From NCBI RefSeq assembly GCF_009707665.1, contig NZ_WLZW01000001.1, forward strand, positions 434,001 through 498,000: DNA of 64,000 nt. The letters are read 5' to 3'. A program made the translations under genes and the position numbers. This DNA is from Planomicrobium sp. YIM 101495 (GTDB lineage: Bacteria; Bacillota; Bacilli; Bacillales_A; Planococcaceae). Positions 16,569 through 25,072 of the stretch are shown piece by piece (position 1 is the stretch's first letter; the number at the start of each line of letters is the position of its first letter). Under the pieces are notes generated by a model. That model saw only the letters and a list, made by a program, of their open reading frames with translations, was not told where the DNA came from and did no database searches.

Positions 16569-16742
16569 TCAGTTTCCTTTTTTCCAGCCGCTCCAGTACA
16601 TTTCGCGCAAGCGGAACTTCTGCAGCTTCCCTGTCGCAGTCTTCGGTAGCTCTTCTACGAATTCCACTGACTTCGGTGCTTTGAAGTGCGCCATGTTGTC
16701 GCGTATGTGTGCCAGCATTAATGGTGTCAATGGCACGAACAT
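16569..16742 (-). pseudogene. acyl-CoA synthetase with the central catalytic region deleted
   Basis: The ORF encodes 57 residues. The first ten (MFVPLTPLML) match the start of AMP-forming acyl-CoA synthetases. The rest (DNMAHFKAPKSVEFVEELPK and then TATGKLQKFRLRE) is their very C-terminus with the A10 lysine motif. About 450 or more residues between them are missing and the frame is kept. A TTGACA-18-TATACT promoter and an AAAGGGG SD remain. The product cannot be an active ligase. It is best read as an in-frame internal deletion remnant. Confidence 0.75.
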
Positions 16743-16784
16743 GAACAAAACCCCTTTCGTTAAGCACAACGTGAATATCGTTCA

Positions 16785-16814
16785 AGTATATTTTATGCCT
16801 CCGAGTACTGTCAA
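16785..16814 (-). promoter_or_regulatory. promoter of the deleted acyl-CoA synthetase gene
   Basis: On the minus strand TTGACA (16814-16809) and TATACT (16790-16785) are 18 nt apart. Confidence 0.55.
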
Positions 16815-16839
16815 ACGAATTGAGGGAATTAACTGAATA

Positions 16840-17385
16840 TTATTGACTTGTCAGATGGACGGCATGTGTTTTCTCGATGATGTACTGAACAACCTCTTCT
16901 GTCGTCAGCCGTTCCGTATCGATGGTCTCATCGAAACCGCCACGCGCGTATGCATCGACACATTTATCCGTCTGCTGGAACACCCAGTTGCCTTCCTCTT
17001 CCCCGCGCATCCGCAAGCGGTCGTGGATGGTCTCTTTACTCGCAATCAAGCAAAAATGAAACGTCTTCTCTCCCGTCGCTTCGAAGCCGCCGCGTATTTC
17101 CGCCAAATAGTCAGGACGGCGTATCGTCATTGGCACGATCAAGTGCTTGCCGAATTCTTTTAAAAAGTGTTCAGCCAGTTTGACTGTCCACTCACGCCAC
17201 ATCGACAAGTCTTGAAAATCCTCTGAGCCGGCTTTTTCTTCCCGCATCTGCTCTGGCACCATCTTCATCAGCATGAAGCCGATTTCTTCCGGATCAAACA
17301 GCATGCTGTTTGGAATCTCCTCAACTAACCTGTTTGCCGCACTGGTCTTTCCGGCACCGAATGCCCCGTTCACCATGATGATCAT
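16840..17385 (-). CDS. P-loop ATPase, TmrB-like (tunicamycin resistance family)
   Basis: The 181-residue protein has a Walker A motif GAFGAGKTS (residues 7-15) and the family sequences LFDPEEIGFMLMKMVPEQ, LIVPMTIRRPDYL and CLIASKETIHDRLR. These correspond closely to B. subtilis TmrB, which confers tunicamycin resistance and associates with the membrane. Related proteins of unknown substrate are common in Bacillales. GGAGG lies 8 nt before the ATG. It shares a terminator region with the azoreductase gene upstream. Resistance is not proven. Confidence 0.75.
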   Translation of the reverse strand: MIIMVNGAFGAGKTSAANRLVEEIPNSMLFDPEEIGFMLMKMVPEQMREEKAGSEDFQDLSMWREWTVKLAEHFLKEFGKHLIVPMTIRRPDYLAEIRGGFEATGEKTFHFCLIASKETIHDRLRMRGEEEGNWVFQQTDKCVDAYARGGFDETIDTERLTTEEVVQYIIEKTHAVHLTSQ

Positions 17386-17452
17386 CTTTCATTCCTCCAG
17401 TAGCTCCATTGTCTCTCTTATTGTAGCCGAATTACTCGTTCATTTCATAAGA

Positions 17453-17485
17453 AAAAGAGGAGTGCACGGGGCACTCCTCTTCCTG
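17453..17485 (-). terminator. intrinsic terminator after the azoreductase gene
   Basis: AAGAGGAGTGC (17455-17465) pairs perfectly with GCACTCCTCTT (17471-17481). Confidence 0.8.
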
Positions 17486-17495
17486 TAAGCCGTTC

Positions 17496-18137
17496 TTATG
17501 CGTTTTGCAAAGCAAGTGTGTCTGCTACACGTTCTACGCGCTCAAGACCTTCTGCGATGATTTCCTGCGCTTTGGCAGGCATTGCATTGTGTCCTTCGAT
17601 GATTACTTCGCTGATGATCTCCATCCCGAAGACGCCTCCGAGCACATTGCGCATGTAGTTGATCGACATGTCCATCCCAGCCATCTCCGGTGTTGAGTAG
17701 ATGCCGCCACGTGAGTTCAAAAGAACCGCTTTCTTGTCTGTCATCAATTGGATCATATTGCCTTCTGCGTCGTATTTGAACGCAAAGCCAGCAGCATAGA
17801 CGTAATCGATGAACGTCTGCAATTTCGCAGGGATCGTCAAGTTCCAAAGTGGGAATGCGAAGACCACTGTATCTGCTGCAGTCAATGCATCCATTGCTTT
17901 TTGTTTTGCTGCTAGAAGACGTGATTCGATATCCGTCAATTCTTCGCCGCTCTGCAGTTTCCCGAATGCGTTGAACAAGTCTTGGCCAAGGTATGGCATA
18001 TCTTCTTCGAACACATCATATACGGACACATTCAAATCTTCGCGTCCTTTAATCGACTCCATGAACGTTTCGAACATTTTGCTTGAAACTCCTTCGGAAG
18101 CCGGGCGGTTATTCGCTTTCACTACTAATACATTCAT
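17496..18137 (-). CDS. azoR: FMN-dependent NADH-azoreductase / quinone reductase
   Basis: The 213-residue flavodoxin-like protein has the AzoR signatures VVFAFPLWNLTIPAKLQTFI and LLNSRGGIYS, and starts MNVLVVKANNRP, as in B. subtilis AzoR1/AzoR2. It reduces quinones and azo compounds by two electrons using NADH and protects against thiol-reactive quinones. GAGG lies 8 nt before the ATG. A 12-bp palindrome (18160-18171) precedes it. Gene stands alone between two terminators. Confidence 0.88.
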   Translation of the reverse strand: MNVLVVKANNRPASEGVSSKMFETFMESIKGREDLNVSVYDVFEEDMPYLGQDLFNAFGKLQSGEELTDIESRLLAAKQKAMDALTAADTVVFAFPLWNLTIPAKLQTFIDYVYAAGFAFKYDAEGNMIQLMTDKKAVLLNSRGGIYSTPEMAGMDMSINYMRNVLGGVFGMEIISEVIIEGHNAMPAKAQEIIAEGLERVERVADTLALQNA

Positions 18138-18159
18138 TCCAAAAACCTCGCTTTAAAAA

Positions 18160-18171
18160 TATTTTAAAATA
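18160..18171. promoter_or_regulatory. 12-bp palindrome upstream of azoR
   Basis: TATTTTAAAATA is a perfect palindrome 22 nt before the azoR start. MarR/DUF24-type redox repressors often control azoreductases, but no consensus match can be claimed, and AT-rich palindromes arise by chance. Confidence 0.25.
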
Positions 18172-18280
18172 ACAGCAGTTCTTATCATAAGTGATTGCGA
18201 CTGATATATCACGTATTTTGCTCAGAAACCGAGATGTTTTAATTCTTTCTAACAATCGAACATCCAGAGACTTCGACATA

Positions 18281-18316
18281 TGAAAAAACCCACCTCACAA
18301 ATCGTGGGATGGGTTA
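18281..18316 (-). terminator. intrinsic terminator of parEC
   Basis: AACCCA and TGGGTT bound a stem with further CCCAC/GTG pairing. On the minus strand it is followed by TTTTTT. Confidence 0.75.
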
Positions 18317-18322
18317 CAATCA

Positions 18323-20755
18323 TTATTCGGTTTTCTCGAATGGCACTAAATAGACTTCGTGCACTTGGCCATCCGTCATTTCATCGAGAATGTACGAGCC
18401 ATTCGAATAACGGTCGACCGGCTTCAGCTTCGCAGCTGGAACCGTCACTTCTATTCCTTTCACCGTCCGTACGAGTAAGGAATCGTGTTTCGCAGCAGCG
18501 TTAACGGACATGACGCGGTGTGGATTGGACTTCAATTCCTTCAGTATGACGACGCCACGTTTCGCGCGTCCGCCGGTTTCGAATTCCGTTAAGCGCATCT
18601 TCTTGGCCGCTCCGCGGTGCGTCACGAGCAGTAAGTCTTTCGGTTCCTGTGGATCGAGCAGGACGGCGGATACTGCCGCGTCGCCATCTTTCAGTTTGAC
18701 GCCTTTGACACCGGCCGTTTTCAGTCCCGTGACCGGAACTTCTTCCAAGTCGAAACGGACACCGTACGCGCCGTGTGTCGCAATGAATAGCTCAGTTTCT
18801 GACGTTGCAAAGCCAGCGAAGATCATTTCGTCACCTTTTTTCAAGTTCATCGTCTTGATTGGTTTAGAGTAACGCTGCACTTCATAGTCTTTCAGCAACG
18901 AGCGTTTCACTTGGCCGTCTTTCGATGCCGTGACGATGTGGGCTTCCAGGCTGAAGTCTTCGACCGGGTAAGCTGCGAGTATGGCCTCTTCACTGTCGAG
19001 TGGGACGATGCCGGACAAGTGCTGTCCGAGATCTTTCCAGCGGATATCCGGCAGTTCGTTGATCGGCTGGTAAATGAAATTGCCACCGGTCGTAAAGATC
19101 AAAAGTGTGTGTTGTGTATTGAGCGTCTCTGCAAACAACAGATGATCCGAGTCCTTCATCGCGAAATCCGCTCCATTCGAAGCCGCATGGGAGCGGAGGC
19201 TCGTACGTTTGACGTAGCCTTCCTTCGTCACTGTCACGACGACGTCTTCACTCGGAATCATCACCTCACGGGTAATCGTAATTTCCTGGATTTTCTCTTC
19301 AATTATAGAGCGGCGCGGTTCGCTGAATGCTTTCCGGACGCCGTTCAGTTCTTTCTTCAGCAAGCTTTTCAGTTTTGCCGGCTTCGTTAAGATCGCCGTC
19401 AATTCTTCGATCAGTTTCTTCAGTTCTTCCTCTTCCTTGCGCAATTCGGTGATATCTGTATTGGTCAAGCGGTAAAGCTGGAGGGAAACGATCGCTTCGG
19501 CTTGGATTTCGGTGAAGCTGAAGGAGTCGATCAAGTTGTTTTTGGCGTCGCGTTTGTCTTTCGAGGCACGGATGGTCTTGATTACCTGATCGAGAATCGA
19601 GAGTGCTTTGATAAGTCCTTCGACGATGTGCATCCGGTCATTCGCCTTTTGCAGGTCGAATTCGGAACGTTTCGTGATGATCTCTTTTTGGTGATCGATG
19701 TAGGCGTCAAGCATCATCGGCAAGCTCATAAGCACCGGACGCTTTTTGTAGATCGCGACCATGTTGAAGTTGTAGTTCACTTGCAGGTCAGTGTTTTTGT
19801 ATAAGTAGTTCAAAATGCCGACCGCTTGGACATCCTTCTTCAGCTCGATGACGATGCGGAGCCCTGTACGGTCCGATTCATCACGTGCTTCCGAGATGCC
19901 TTCAAGCTTCCGGTCAAAGCGAAGGTCGTCGATTTTCTTGATCAACGACGATTTGTTCACTTCATACGGAATTTCCGTAATGACAATCTGTTCTTTGCCG
20001 CCTTTCAGCGGCTCGATGTCCGCTTTTGCACGGACGACGATTTTGCCTTTTCCGGTCTCGTACGCTTTCCGGATGCCGTCGACGCCTTGGATGATGCCGC
20101 CTGTCGGGAAATCCGGTCCTTGGATGACTTCCATCAATTCGGCGACCGCTGCGTCGGGGTTATCGATGCGCATCAGGACAGCATCGAGCACTTCGTGGAG
20201 TGCATGCGGCGGGATGTCCGTCGCATACCCTGCCGAAATCCCGGTCGAGCCGTTGACGAGCAAGTTCGGGAACCGTGCCGGCAAAACGGTCGGTTCCATA
20301 TCTGTATCGTCAAAGTTCGTAACGAATTCGACGGTGCGTTTATCAATGTCACGGAGCAGTTCTGATGAAATCGCGGAAAGGCGTGCTTCCGTATAACGCA
20401 TCGCAGCAGCCGAGTCTCCGTCCATTGAACCGTTATTCCCATGCATTTCAATGAGCATGTGGCGGTTTTTCCAGTCCTGGCTCATCCGGACCATGGCGTC
20501 ATAAACGGATGTGTCACCGTGCGGGTGGTAGTTGCCGATAACGTTCCCGACCGTTTTGGCCGATTTCCGGAATGCTTTGTCGTTCGTATTGCCTTCTTTG
20601 AACATGGCATACAAAATTCGGCGCTGGACAGGCTTCAAGCCATCGCGCGCATCCGGCAAGGCACGTTCTTGGATGATGTATTTACTGTACCGGCCAAACC
20701 GATCGCCGATGACTTCTTCGAGTGGCAGATCTTGAAAGCGCTCGGTTTGTGTCAT
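18323..20755 (-). CDS. parC: DNA topoisomerase IV subunit A
   Basis: The 810-residue protein is the ParC/GrlA breakage-rejoining subunit. The catalytic tyrosine is Y121 (AAMRYTEARL) and the C-terminal beta-propeller strands (YVKRTSLRSHA, GQVKRSLLKDYE, GAYGVRFDLEEVP, GAAKKMRLTEFE) are visible. It decatenates daughter chromosomes together with ParE. The quinolone-determining segment reads HPHGDTSVYDAMVRM, with Thr82 and Asp86 at the positions equal to S. aureus Ser80 and Glu84. The start overlaps the parE stop by 4 nt. A terminator follows. Confidence 0.96.
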   Translation of the reverse strand: MTQTERFQDLPLEEVIGDRFGRYSKYIIQERALPDARDGLKPVQRRILYAMFKEGNTNDKAFRKSAKTVGNVIGNYHPHGDTSVYDAMVRMSQDWKNRHMLIEMHGNNGSMDGDSAAAMRYTEARLSAISSELLRDIDKRTVEFVTNFDDTDMEPTVLPARFPNLLVNGSTGISAGYATDIPPHALHEVLDAVLMRIDNPDAAVAELMEVIQGPDFPTGGIIQGVDGIRKAYETGKGKIVVRAKADIEPLKGGKEQIVITEIPYEVNKSSLIKKIDDLRFDRKLEGISEARDESDRTGLRIVIELKKDVQAVGILNYLYKNTDLQVNYNFNMVAIYKKRPVLMSLPMMLDAYIDHQKEIITKRSEFDLQKANDRMHIVEGLIKALSILDQVIKTIRASKDKRDAKNNLIDSFSFTEIQAEAIVSLQLYRLTNTDITELRKEEEELKKLIEELTAILTKPAKLKSLLKKELNGVRKAFSEPRRSIIEEKIQEITITREVMIPSEDVVVTVTKEGYVKRTSLRSHAASNGADFAMKDSDHLLFAETLNTQHTLLIFTTGGNFIYQPINELPDIRWKDLGQHLSGIVPLDSEEAILAAYPVEDFSLEAHIVTASKDGQVKRSLLKDYEVQRYSKPIKTMNLKKGDEMIFAGFATSETELFIATHGAYGVRFDLEEVPVTGLKTAGVKGVKLKDGDAAVSAVLLDPQEPKDLLLVTHRGAAKKMRLTEFETGGRAKRGVVILKELKSNPHRVMSVNAAAKHDSLLVRTVKGIEVTVPAAKLKPVDRYSNGSYILDEMTDGQVHEVYLVPFEKTE

Positions 20756-22725
20756 ACGATCTCCTCCTCTGTGTGGATCAAATCATTCTCTAAGATGCTG
20801 TTGTCGTCATCTTCCATGCCGAAGTTGACGTTGCTTTCAATCCATTTTCTACGCGGTTCGACTTTGTCGCCCATCAGCGTCGTGATACCGCGTTCGGCGC
20901 GTGCGCTGTCTTCCAGTGTCACACGGATCAATGTGCGGCTTTCCGGGTTCATGGTCGTGTCCCACAGCTGGTCTGCATTCATCTCCCCAAGTCCTTTGTA
21001 GCGTTGGATCATGTAGCCTTTGCCGATTTTCTTGATGGCTTTTTCCAAATCGGTTTCGGTCCATGCGTATTCGAGCACTTCCTTTTTGCCTACACCTTTC
21101 GACACTTTATAGAGCGGTGGCAAGGCAATGAACACTTTGCCCGCTTCGATCAATGGTTTCATGTAACGGTAGAAGAACGTCAAGAGCAACACTTGGATGT
21201 GCGCGCCGTCCGTATCCGCATCCGTCATGATGACGATTTTGTTGTAGGCGATGTCTTCGACCGAGAAATCTGCTGCGACGCCGCCACCGATTGCGTGGAT
21301 GATCGTGGAGATTTCCTCGTTTTTAATGATGTCTTCGAGTTTCGCTTTTTCCGTGTTGACGACTTTCCCGCGGAGCGGCAAGATCGCCTGGAATGTCCGG
21401 TCACGCCCTTGTTTGGCGGACCCTCCGGCAGAATCGCCCTCCACCAAATACAGTTCGTTCTTTTTGGCATTGCGTGATTGGGCCGGTGTCAGCTTGCCAG
21501 ACAATAAGACGTCCGATTTCTTGCGTTTTTTGCCGTTCCTTGCATCTTCACGCGCTTTCCGTGCAGCAAGGCGTGCCTGTGATGCACGAATCGCTTTCCG
21601 GACGAGAGACGCGCTCAGTTCTGCGTTCTCCTCGAGGAAATACATCAACTTCTCGGAAACGACCGTCTCGACGATGCCGCGTGCAACACTTGTGCCGAGC
21701 TTGCTCTTCGTTTGCCCTTCGAACTGCAACAGCGCTTCCGGAATCCGGACGGAAATGATGGCCGCCAGCCCTTCACGGATGTCTGAGCCTTCCAGGTTCT
21801 TGTCTTTGTCTTTCAACAAGTTGATCTTCCGTGCATATTCGTTGAAGACGCGCGTCATGGCAGACTTCGCCCCTGTTTCGTGCGTTCCGCCGTCACGTGT
21901 CCGGACGTTGTTGACGAATGACAGGATCGTCTCTGAGTAGCCGTCGTTGAACTGGAACGAAAATTCCACTTCCAACTCGTCTTGTTTGCCTTCGATGTAG
22001 GCGACTTTATGGAGCACTTCTTTGTCTTCATTCAAGTATGCGACGAATGCTTCGATGCCGGTTTCGTAAAAGAATGTCTCGGAATCACCTGTACGTTCAT
22101 CTTTCAGGACGATTTTTAAGCCCTTCAGCAAAAATGCCGATTCGCGCAAACGCTCAGACAGCGTCTCATAGTTGAATTTCGTTACTGAAAAGATCGTCGT
22201 ATCTGGCAGGAAGTGGATCGCCGTCCCTGTTTCCTTCGTCTTGCCGATCGCTTCGAGCGTAGTTGCCGGTTTGCCCCCGCCTTCAAAACGTTGGCGGTAT
22301 TTCTTGCCGTCCCGGTGAATCGTCACTTCGAGTACAGATGACAAGGCATTCACGACAGACGCCCCGACGCCGTGCAGTCCGCCACTCGACTTATAGCCGC
22401 CCTGGCCGAACTTCCCACCGGCATGCAGGACCGTCAAAATGACTTCCGGTGTCGGCTTGCCGCTCGCGTGCATTCCTGTCGGCATCCCACGGCCAAAGTC
22501 CCGCACCGTGATGCTGTTGTCTTCATGGATGGTCACATTGATTTCGCTTCCGTATCCAGCGAGTGCTTCATCCACCGAGTTGTCGACGATCTCATAGACC
22601 AAGTGGTGCAAGCCGCGTGCATCCGTCGACCCGATGTACATCCCCGGGCGCTTGCGCACTGCGTCCAACCCTTCGAGTACTTGGATCGCTTCTTCGTTAT
22701 ATGTCATCTTATTTGTTTTGACCAT
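20752..22725 (-). CDS. parE: DNA topoisomerase IV subunit B
   Basis: The 657-residue ATPase subunit has the GHKL ATP site (EIVDNSVDEALAG, VRDFGRGMPTG, GLHGVGASVVNALS), the transducer domain, and the TOPRIM motifs EGDSAGGSAKQGRDR and DADTDGAHIQVLLLTF. The C-terminal PLYKV and RYKGLGEMN segments complete the family pattern. It pairs with ParC for decatenation. The position beside plsY and yneT identifies it as parE and not gyrB. GGAGGGG precedes the ATG. A near-consensus LexA box lies in its leader. Confidence 0.96.
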   Translation of the reverse strand: MVKTNKMTYNEEAIQVLEGLDAVRKRPGMYIGSTDARGLHHLVYEIVDNSVDEALAGYGSEINVTIHEDNSITVRDFGRGMPTGMHASGKPTPEVILTVLHAGGKFGQGGYKSSGGLHGVGASVVNALSSVLEVTIHRDGKKYRQRFEGGGKPATTLEAIGKTKETGTAIHFLPDTTIFSVTKFNYETLSERLRESAFLLKGLKIVLKDERTGDSETFFYETGIEAFVAYLNEDKEVLHKVAYIEGKQDELEVEFSFQFNDGYSETILSFVNNVRTRDGGTHETGAKSAMTRVFNEYARKINLLKDKDKNLEGSDIREGLAAIISVRIPEALLQFEGQTKSKLGTSVARGIVETVVSEKLMYFLEENAELSASLVRKAIRASQARLAARKAREDARNGKKRKKSDVLLSGKLTPAQSRNAKKNELYLVEGDSAGGSAKQGRDRTFQAILPLRGKVVNTEKAKLEDIIKNEEISTIIHAIGGGVAADFSVEDIAYNKIVIMTDADTDGAHIQVLLLTFFYRYMKPLIEAGKVFIALPPLYKVSKGVGKKEVLEYAWTETDLEKAIKKIGKGYMIQRYKGLGEMNADQLWDTTMNPESRTLIRVTLEDSARAERGITTLMGDKVEPRRKWIESNVNFGMEDDDNSILENDLIHTEEEIV

Positions 22726-22740
22726 GTTGTCCCCTCCAAC

Positions 22741-22754
22741 AAAACGTACGTTCG
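22741..22754. promoter_or_regulatory. LexA/DinR (SOS) box in the parE leader
   Basis: On the minus strand CGAACGTACGTTTT matches the Gram-positive SOS consensus CGAACRNRYGTTYC at 13 of 14 positions. It lies 16-29 nt before the parE start, downstream of the promoter. Confidence 0.7.
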
Positions 22755-22773
22755 TGTTCTTTCCTCTTCCTAG

Positions 22774-22801
22774 CGTATATGAAAGCGCTACGGTCTGTCA
22801 A
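22774..22801 (-). promoter_or_regulatory. candidate promoter of parEC
   Basis: TTGACA (22801-22796) and TATACG (22779-22774) on the minus strand are 16 nt apart. The -35 box is perfect and the -10 box is weaker. Confidence 0.5.
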
Positions 22802-22810
22802 ACACCATAG

Positions 22811-22835
22811 AAAAAGAGCGCCATGCGCTCTTTTC
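22811..22835 (-). terminator. intrinsic terminator of yneT
   Basis: AAAAGAGCGC (22812-22821) pairs with GCGCTCTTTT (22825-22834). Confidence 0.8.
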
Positions 22836-22844
22836 AACAGCCGG

Positions 22845-23261
22845 TTATTTTAAAATGGCATGTTCTACTTTGATGCATCTGTCCATGATAACGGTATAGC
22901 CGGCGTTTGCCAATTCTTCGAATACCTGCTCGTCGACCACATTCAATTGACTCCAGAACACGGGCGCATCGATCTGCAGGAATTCTTCAGACAGCCCTTT
23001 CAGGTGTTCACTGCGCCGGAAGATGTTGACGATGTCGACTTTCTCCGGTACATCTTTCAATGAAGGGTAACTCTTCTCACCCAGCACTTCGTCAGCTGCC
23101 GGATTCACCGGAATGATCCGGTAGCCTGCACGCTGCATCGCTTCCGATACCATATAAGATGTCCGGCTCGGGTTCGGGCTGAGACCGACTACTGCGATCG
23201 TTTTCGCAGCATCCAGAATTTCTTTGATTTCTTCTCTTGGTGGATTGTTAATCAAAGTCAT
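22845..23261 (-). CDS. yneT: CoA-binding domain protein (YneT/YccU type)
   Basis: The 138-residue protein is a single Rossmann-type CoA-binding domain (TIAVVGLSPNPSRTSYMVSE, YRIIPVNPAADEVLGEKSYP, VDIVNIFRRSEHL, and C-terminal VIMDRCIKVEH), as in succinyl-CoA synthetase alpha. The molecular role is unknown. The ATG at 23261 is used. Upstream codons are in frame but lack an SD. A TTG six bases on has a better SD distance (8 nt). The position between plsY and parE is the same as in B. subtilis. Confidence 0.85.
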   Translation of the reverse strand: MTLINNPPREEIKEILDAAKTIAVVGLSPNPSRTSYMVSEAMQRAGYRIIPVNPAADEVLGEKSYPSLKDVPEKVDIVNIFRRSEHLKGLSEEFLQIDAPVFWSQLNVVDEQVFEELANAGYTVIMDRCIKVEHAILK

Positions 23262-23384
23262 CGCTCCTTTTCCTTTTATCATACATGATTTGACGGAATT
23301 ATTGAATGCTTGGCTTCTATTGTTCTTCAAAGAGACCACGTGGTAAACTGAATTTATCACAAGTATTTGTAAAAGGAGTTTACC

Positions 23385-23975
23385 ATGGAAAATGCAGTTG
23401 TGCTTTTATTAGCTTATTTGCTCGGTTCGATTCCGTCCGCCCTTTGGATCGGAAAATGGTTTTACGGTACGGATATCCGTACGAAAGGGAGCGGGAACCT
23501 CGGCGCTACCAATACCTTCCGTGTACTGGGGAAGAAAGCGGGATTCATCGTCACCATCATGGATATCCTGAAAGGGACGGCAGCGACGCTCCTGCCGCTT
23601 GTCATCGCGACAGACATCCACCCGCTCATCCTCGGTGTCCTTGCGGTCGTCGGGCATATGTTCCCGGTCTTCGCGAAATTCAAAGGCGGAAAAGCCGTTG
23701 CGACATCGGGCGGTTTGTTGCTCGGCTACCAGTGGCCACTATTTTTCCTTGCCGTGGCAGTACTGCTGATTACGCTGAAACTGACGAAGATGGTTTCTCT
23801 TTCTTCCATCATCCTTGCGGTTGTCGCAGTCATCTACACATTGATCTATGCACTAAATACAGGGGACTATCCATTCTTGGTCGTTATCTTGATCTTAGCA
23901 AGCTTCATCATCTACCGCCACCGCGCGAATATCGGCCGGATCCGTGCAGGCACTGAGCCGAAAATTAAGTGGTGA
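23385..23975 (+). CDS. plsY: acyl-phosphate glycerol-3-phosphate acyltransferase PlsY
   Basis: The 196-residue membrane enzyme transfers an acyl group from acyl phosphate to glycerol 3-phosphate, the first step of phospholipid synthesis with PlsX. It has the PlsY motifs [12 protein letters not shown] (residues 35-46), [13 protein letters not shown] (about 97-109) and a C-terminal RHRANIGRI, with five hydrophobic helices. AAAAGGAG precedes the ATG. The HesB-like gene overlaps nothing and follows within 25 nt. Confidence 0.95.
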   Translation: MENAVVLLLAYLLGSIPSALWIGKWFYGTDIRTKGSGNLGATNTFRVLGKKAGFIVTIMDILKGTAATLLPLVIATDIHPLILGVLAVVGHMFPVFAKFKGGKAVATSGGLLLGYQWPLFFLAVAVLLITLKLTKMVSLSSIILAVVAVIYTLIYALNTGDYPFLVVILILASFIIYRHRANIGRIRAGTEPKIKW

Positions 23976-23997
23976 ACAGTTGAAAGGACGTGTTGAT

Positions 23998-24285
23998 GTG
24001 AAAATTCAAATCACAGAAGAAGCATTTAAATGGTTTCATGAAGAGATGGACGTCGAAGAGAACGAATCGGTCCGCTTTTTCGTCCGTTACGGAGGCTCAG
24101 GCGGTTTGCAGCCAGGCTTTTCACTTGGTGTGACGATCGATGAACCACACGAAGCGGCAGTTTCCGTCGAACAGGCCGGCGTCACGTACTTCATTGAAAA
24201 AACCGATCTCTGGTATTTCGATGATCACGATCTGATCGTTTCAATCCAAAGTGAATCCGAGGAATTATCCTATCAATATGAATGA
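23998..24285 (+). CDS. yneR: HesB-like protein YneR
   Basis: The 95-residue protein has the HesB/IscA-like fold (MKIQITEEAFKWFHEEM, RFFVRYGGSGGLQPGFSLGV, YFIEKTDLWYFDDHDLIV) but lacks all cysteines. It therefore cannot bind an iron-sulfur cluster in the IscA way and belongs to the YneR/HesB-like group of unknown function. It begins with GTG at 23998, 9 nt after AAAGGA. Gene order plsY-yneR is as in B. subtilis. Confidence 0.85.
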   Translation: MKIQITEEAFKWFHEEMDVEENESVRFFVRYGGSGGLQPGFSLGVTIDEPHEAAVSVEQAGVTYFIEKTDLWYFDDHDLIVSIQSESEELSYQYE

Positions 24286-24290
24286 CAGGG

Positions 24291-24340
24291 AAAGGAGACA
24301 TTTCGGCACCTAACACGGGGGCCGGAGTGTCTCCTCTTTT
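24291..24340. terminator. shared terminator of yneR and yneQ
   Basis: AGGAGACATTTCGGC (24293-24307) pairs with GCCGGAGTGTCTCCT (24321-24335) with few wobble pairs. It separates converging genes, and the yneQ stop codon lies at its end. Confidence 0.8.
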
Positions 24341-24657
24341 CATTCAGTCCATGGTAAAAAACGGTGAAGCTGATCCGTCTGCCCCTCTGCCTTCAAAACC
24401 CGCTCCTGGTGCTCCCCAAACAAATCGAAGTGCGGGTATTCACCGCGCAAATCCATCCATTCGGCCTTCAGCCCGTATTTCTTCCCCCACTCAGCGAGCC
24501 GATCCAAGTCGCTGCATCCGACCTTTGTGACTGTATCACAGCCCGGAAAACGAGGGTCTTTCCAGTAATGGGTAAAAAAGACGATGTCACCTGCAGTGAC
24601 TCCTTGTTTCCAGCGCTGCAATTCCTCCCGCTTAACGCCGAACGCCATCAGCTTCAC
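24340..24657 (-). CDS. yneQ: YneQ family conserved hypothetical protein
   Basis: The 105-residue protein (KLMAFGVKREELQRWKQGV, GDIVFFTHYWKDPRFPG, FDLFGEHQERVLK) matches the conserved YneQ type found beside yneP in Bacillales. Its function is unknown. It begins with GTG at 24657, and ATG 24648 is a possible alternative. It overlaps the end of yneP by 26 nt, so translation is likely coupled. Confidence 0.8.
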   Translation of the reverse strand: MKLMAFGVKREELQRWKQGVTAGDIVFFTHYWKDPRFPGCDTVTKVGCSDLDRLAEWGKKYGLKAEWMDLRGEYPHFDLFGEHQERVLKAEGQTDQLHRFLPWTE

Positions 24658-25072
24658 TTCTTTTCACTTGCTTGTATTTGGCATCCCATGCCGGATCTAC
24701 TTTTACGAGCGATACCGGCCGGAAGTTCTCTTTCTTCACGACAACGTGTTCCGATGTCGCTTTTGCGGCGATTGTGCCATCTTCATGGAGAATTTCGTAG
24801 CCATATGTCGTGCGCAGTCGGCCATGGTCTTCAATCCATGTCCGGACAATCGCCTTTTGGCCGTAGCGGAGGGCTGCCTTGTACTGGATCGACACGTCCG
24901 TGACAGGCGACAAGTAGCCGTCCGCTTCCATGCCAGCGTATGTAAAGCCGAGATCTTGGATCAATTGCGTCCGCCCGATTTCTAGCCAAATGATGTAGTT
25001 CGCATGATAGACGACACCCATCTGGTCGGTTTCAGCATAACGGATTTCGATTTCCTTTTCACTAATAAACAT
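24632..25072 (-). CDS. yneP: hotdog-fold acyl-CoA thioesterase (YneP)
   Basis: The 146-residue protein has the 4-hydroxybenzoyl-CoA thioesterase signature RYAETDQMGVVYHANYI with the active-site aspartate (Asp in ETDQMG) and the long hotdog helix. It hydrolyses acyl-CoA thioesters, substrate unknown. GAGGTG lies 8 nt before the ATG. It forms an operon with yneQ, and citB lies upstream behind a terminator. Confidence 0.88.
   Translation of the reverse strand: MFISEKEIEIRYAETDQMGVVYHANYIIWLEIGRTQLIQDLGFTYAGMEADGYLSPVTDVSIQYKAALRYGQKAIVRTWIEDHGRLRTTYGYEILHEDGTIAAKATSEHVVVKKENFRPVSLVKVDPAWDAKYKQVKRSEADGVRR

Noticed and set aside
19815-20396. Long ORF antisense to parC
   Set aside because: Shadow of the well-defined parC frame in a GC-biased third-position sequence. 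No SD and no recognisable domain.
23306-23956. 216-codon ORF overlapping plsY
   Set aside because: Shadow frame of plsY. Basic, low-complexity composition and no SD.
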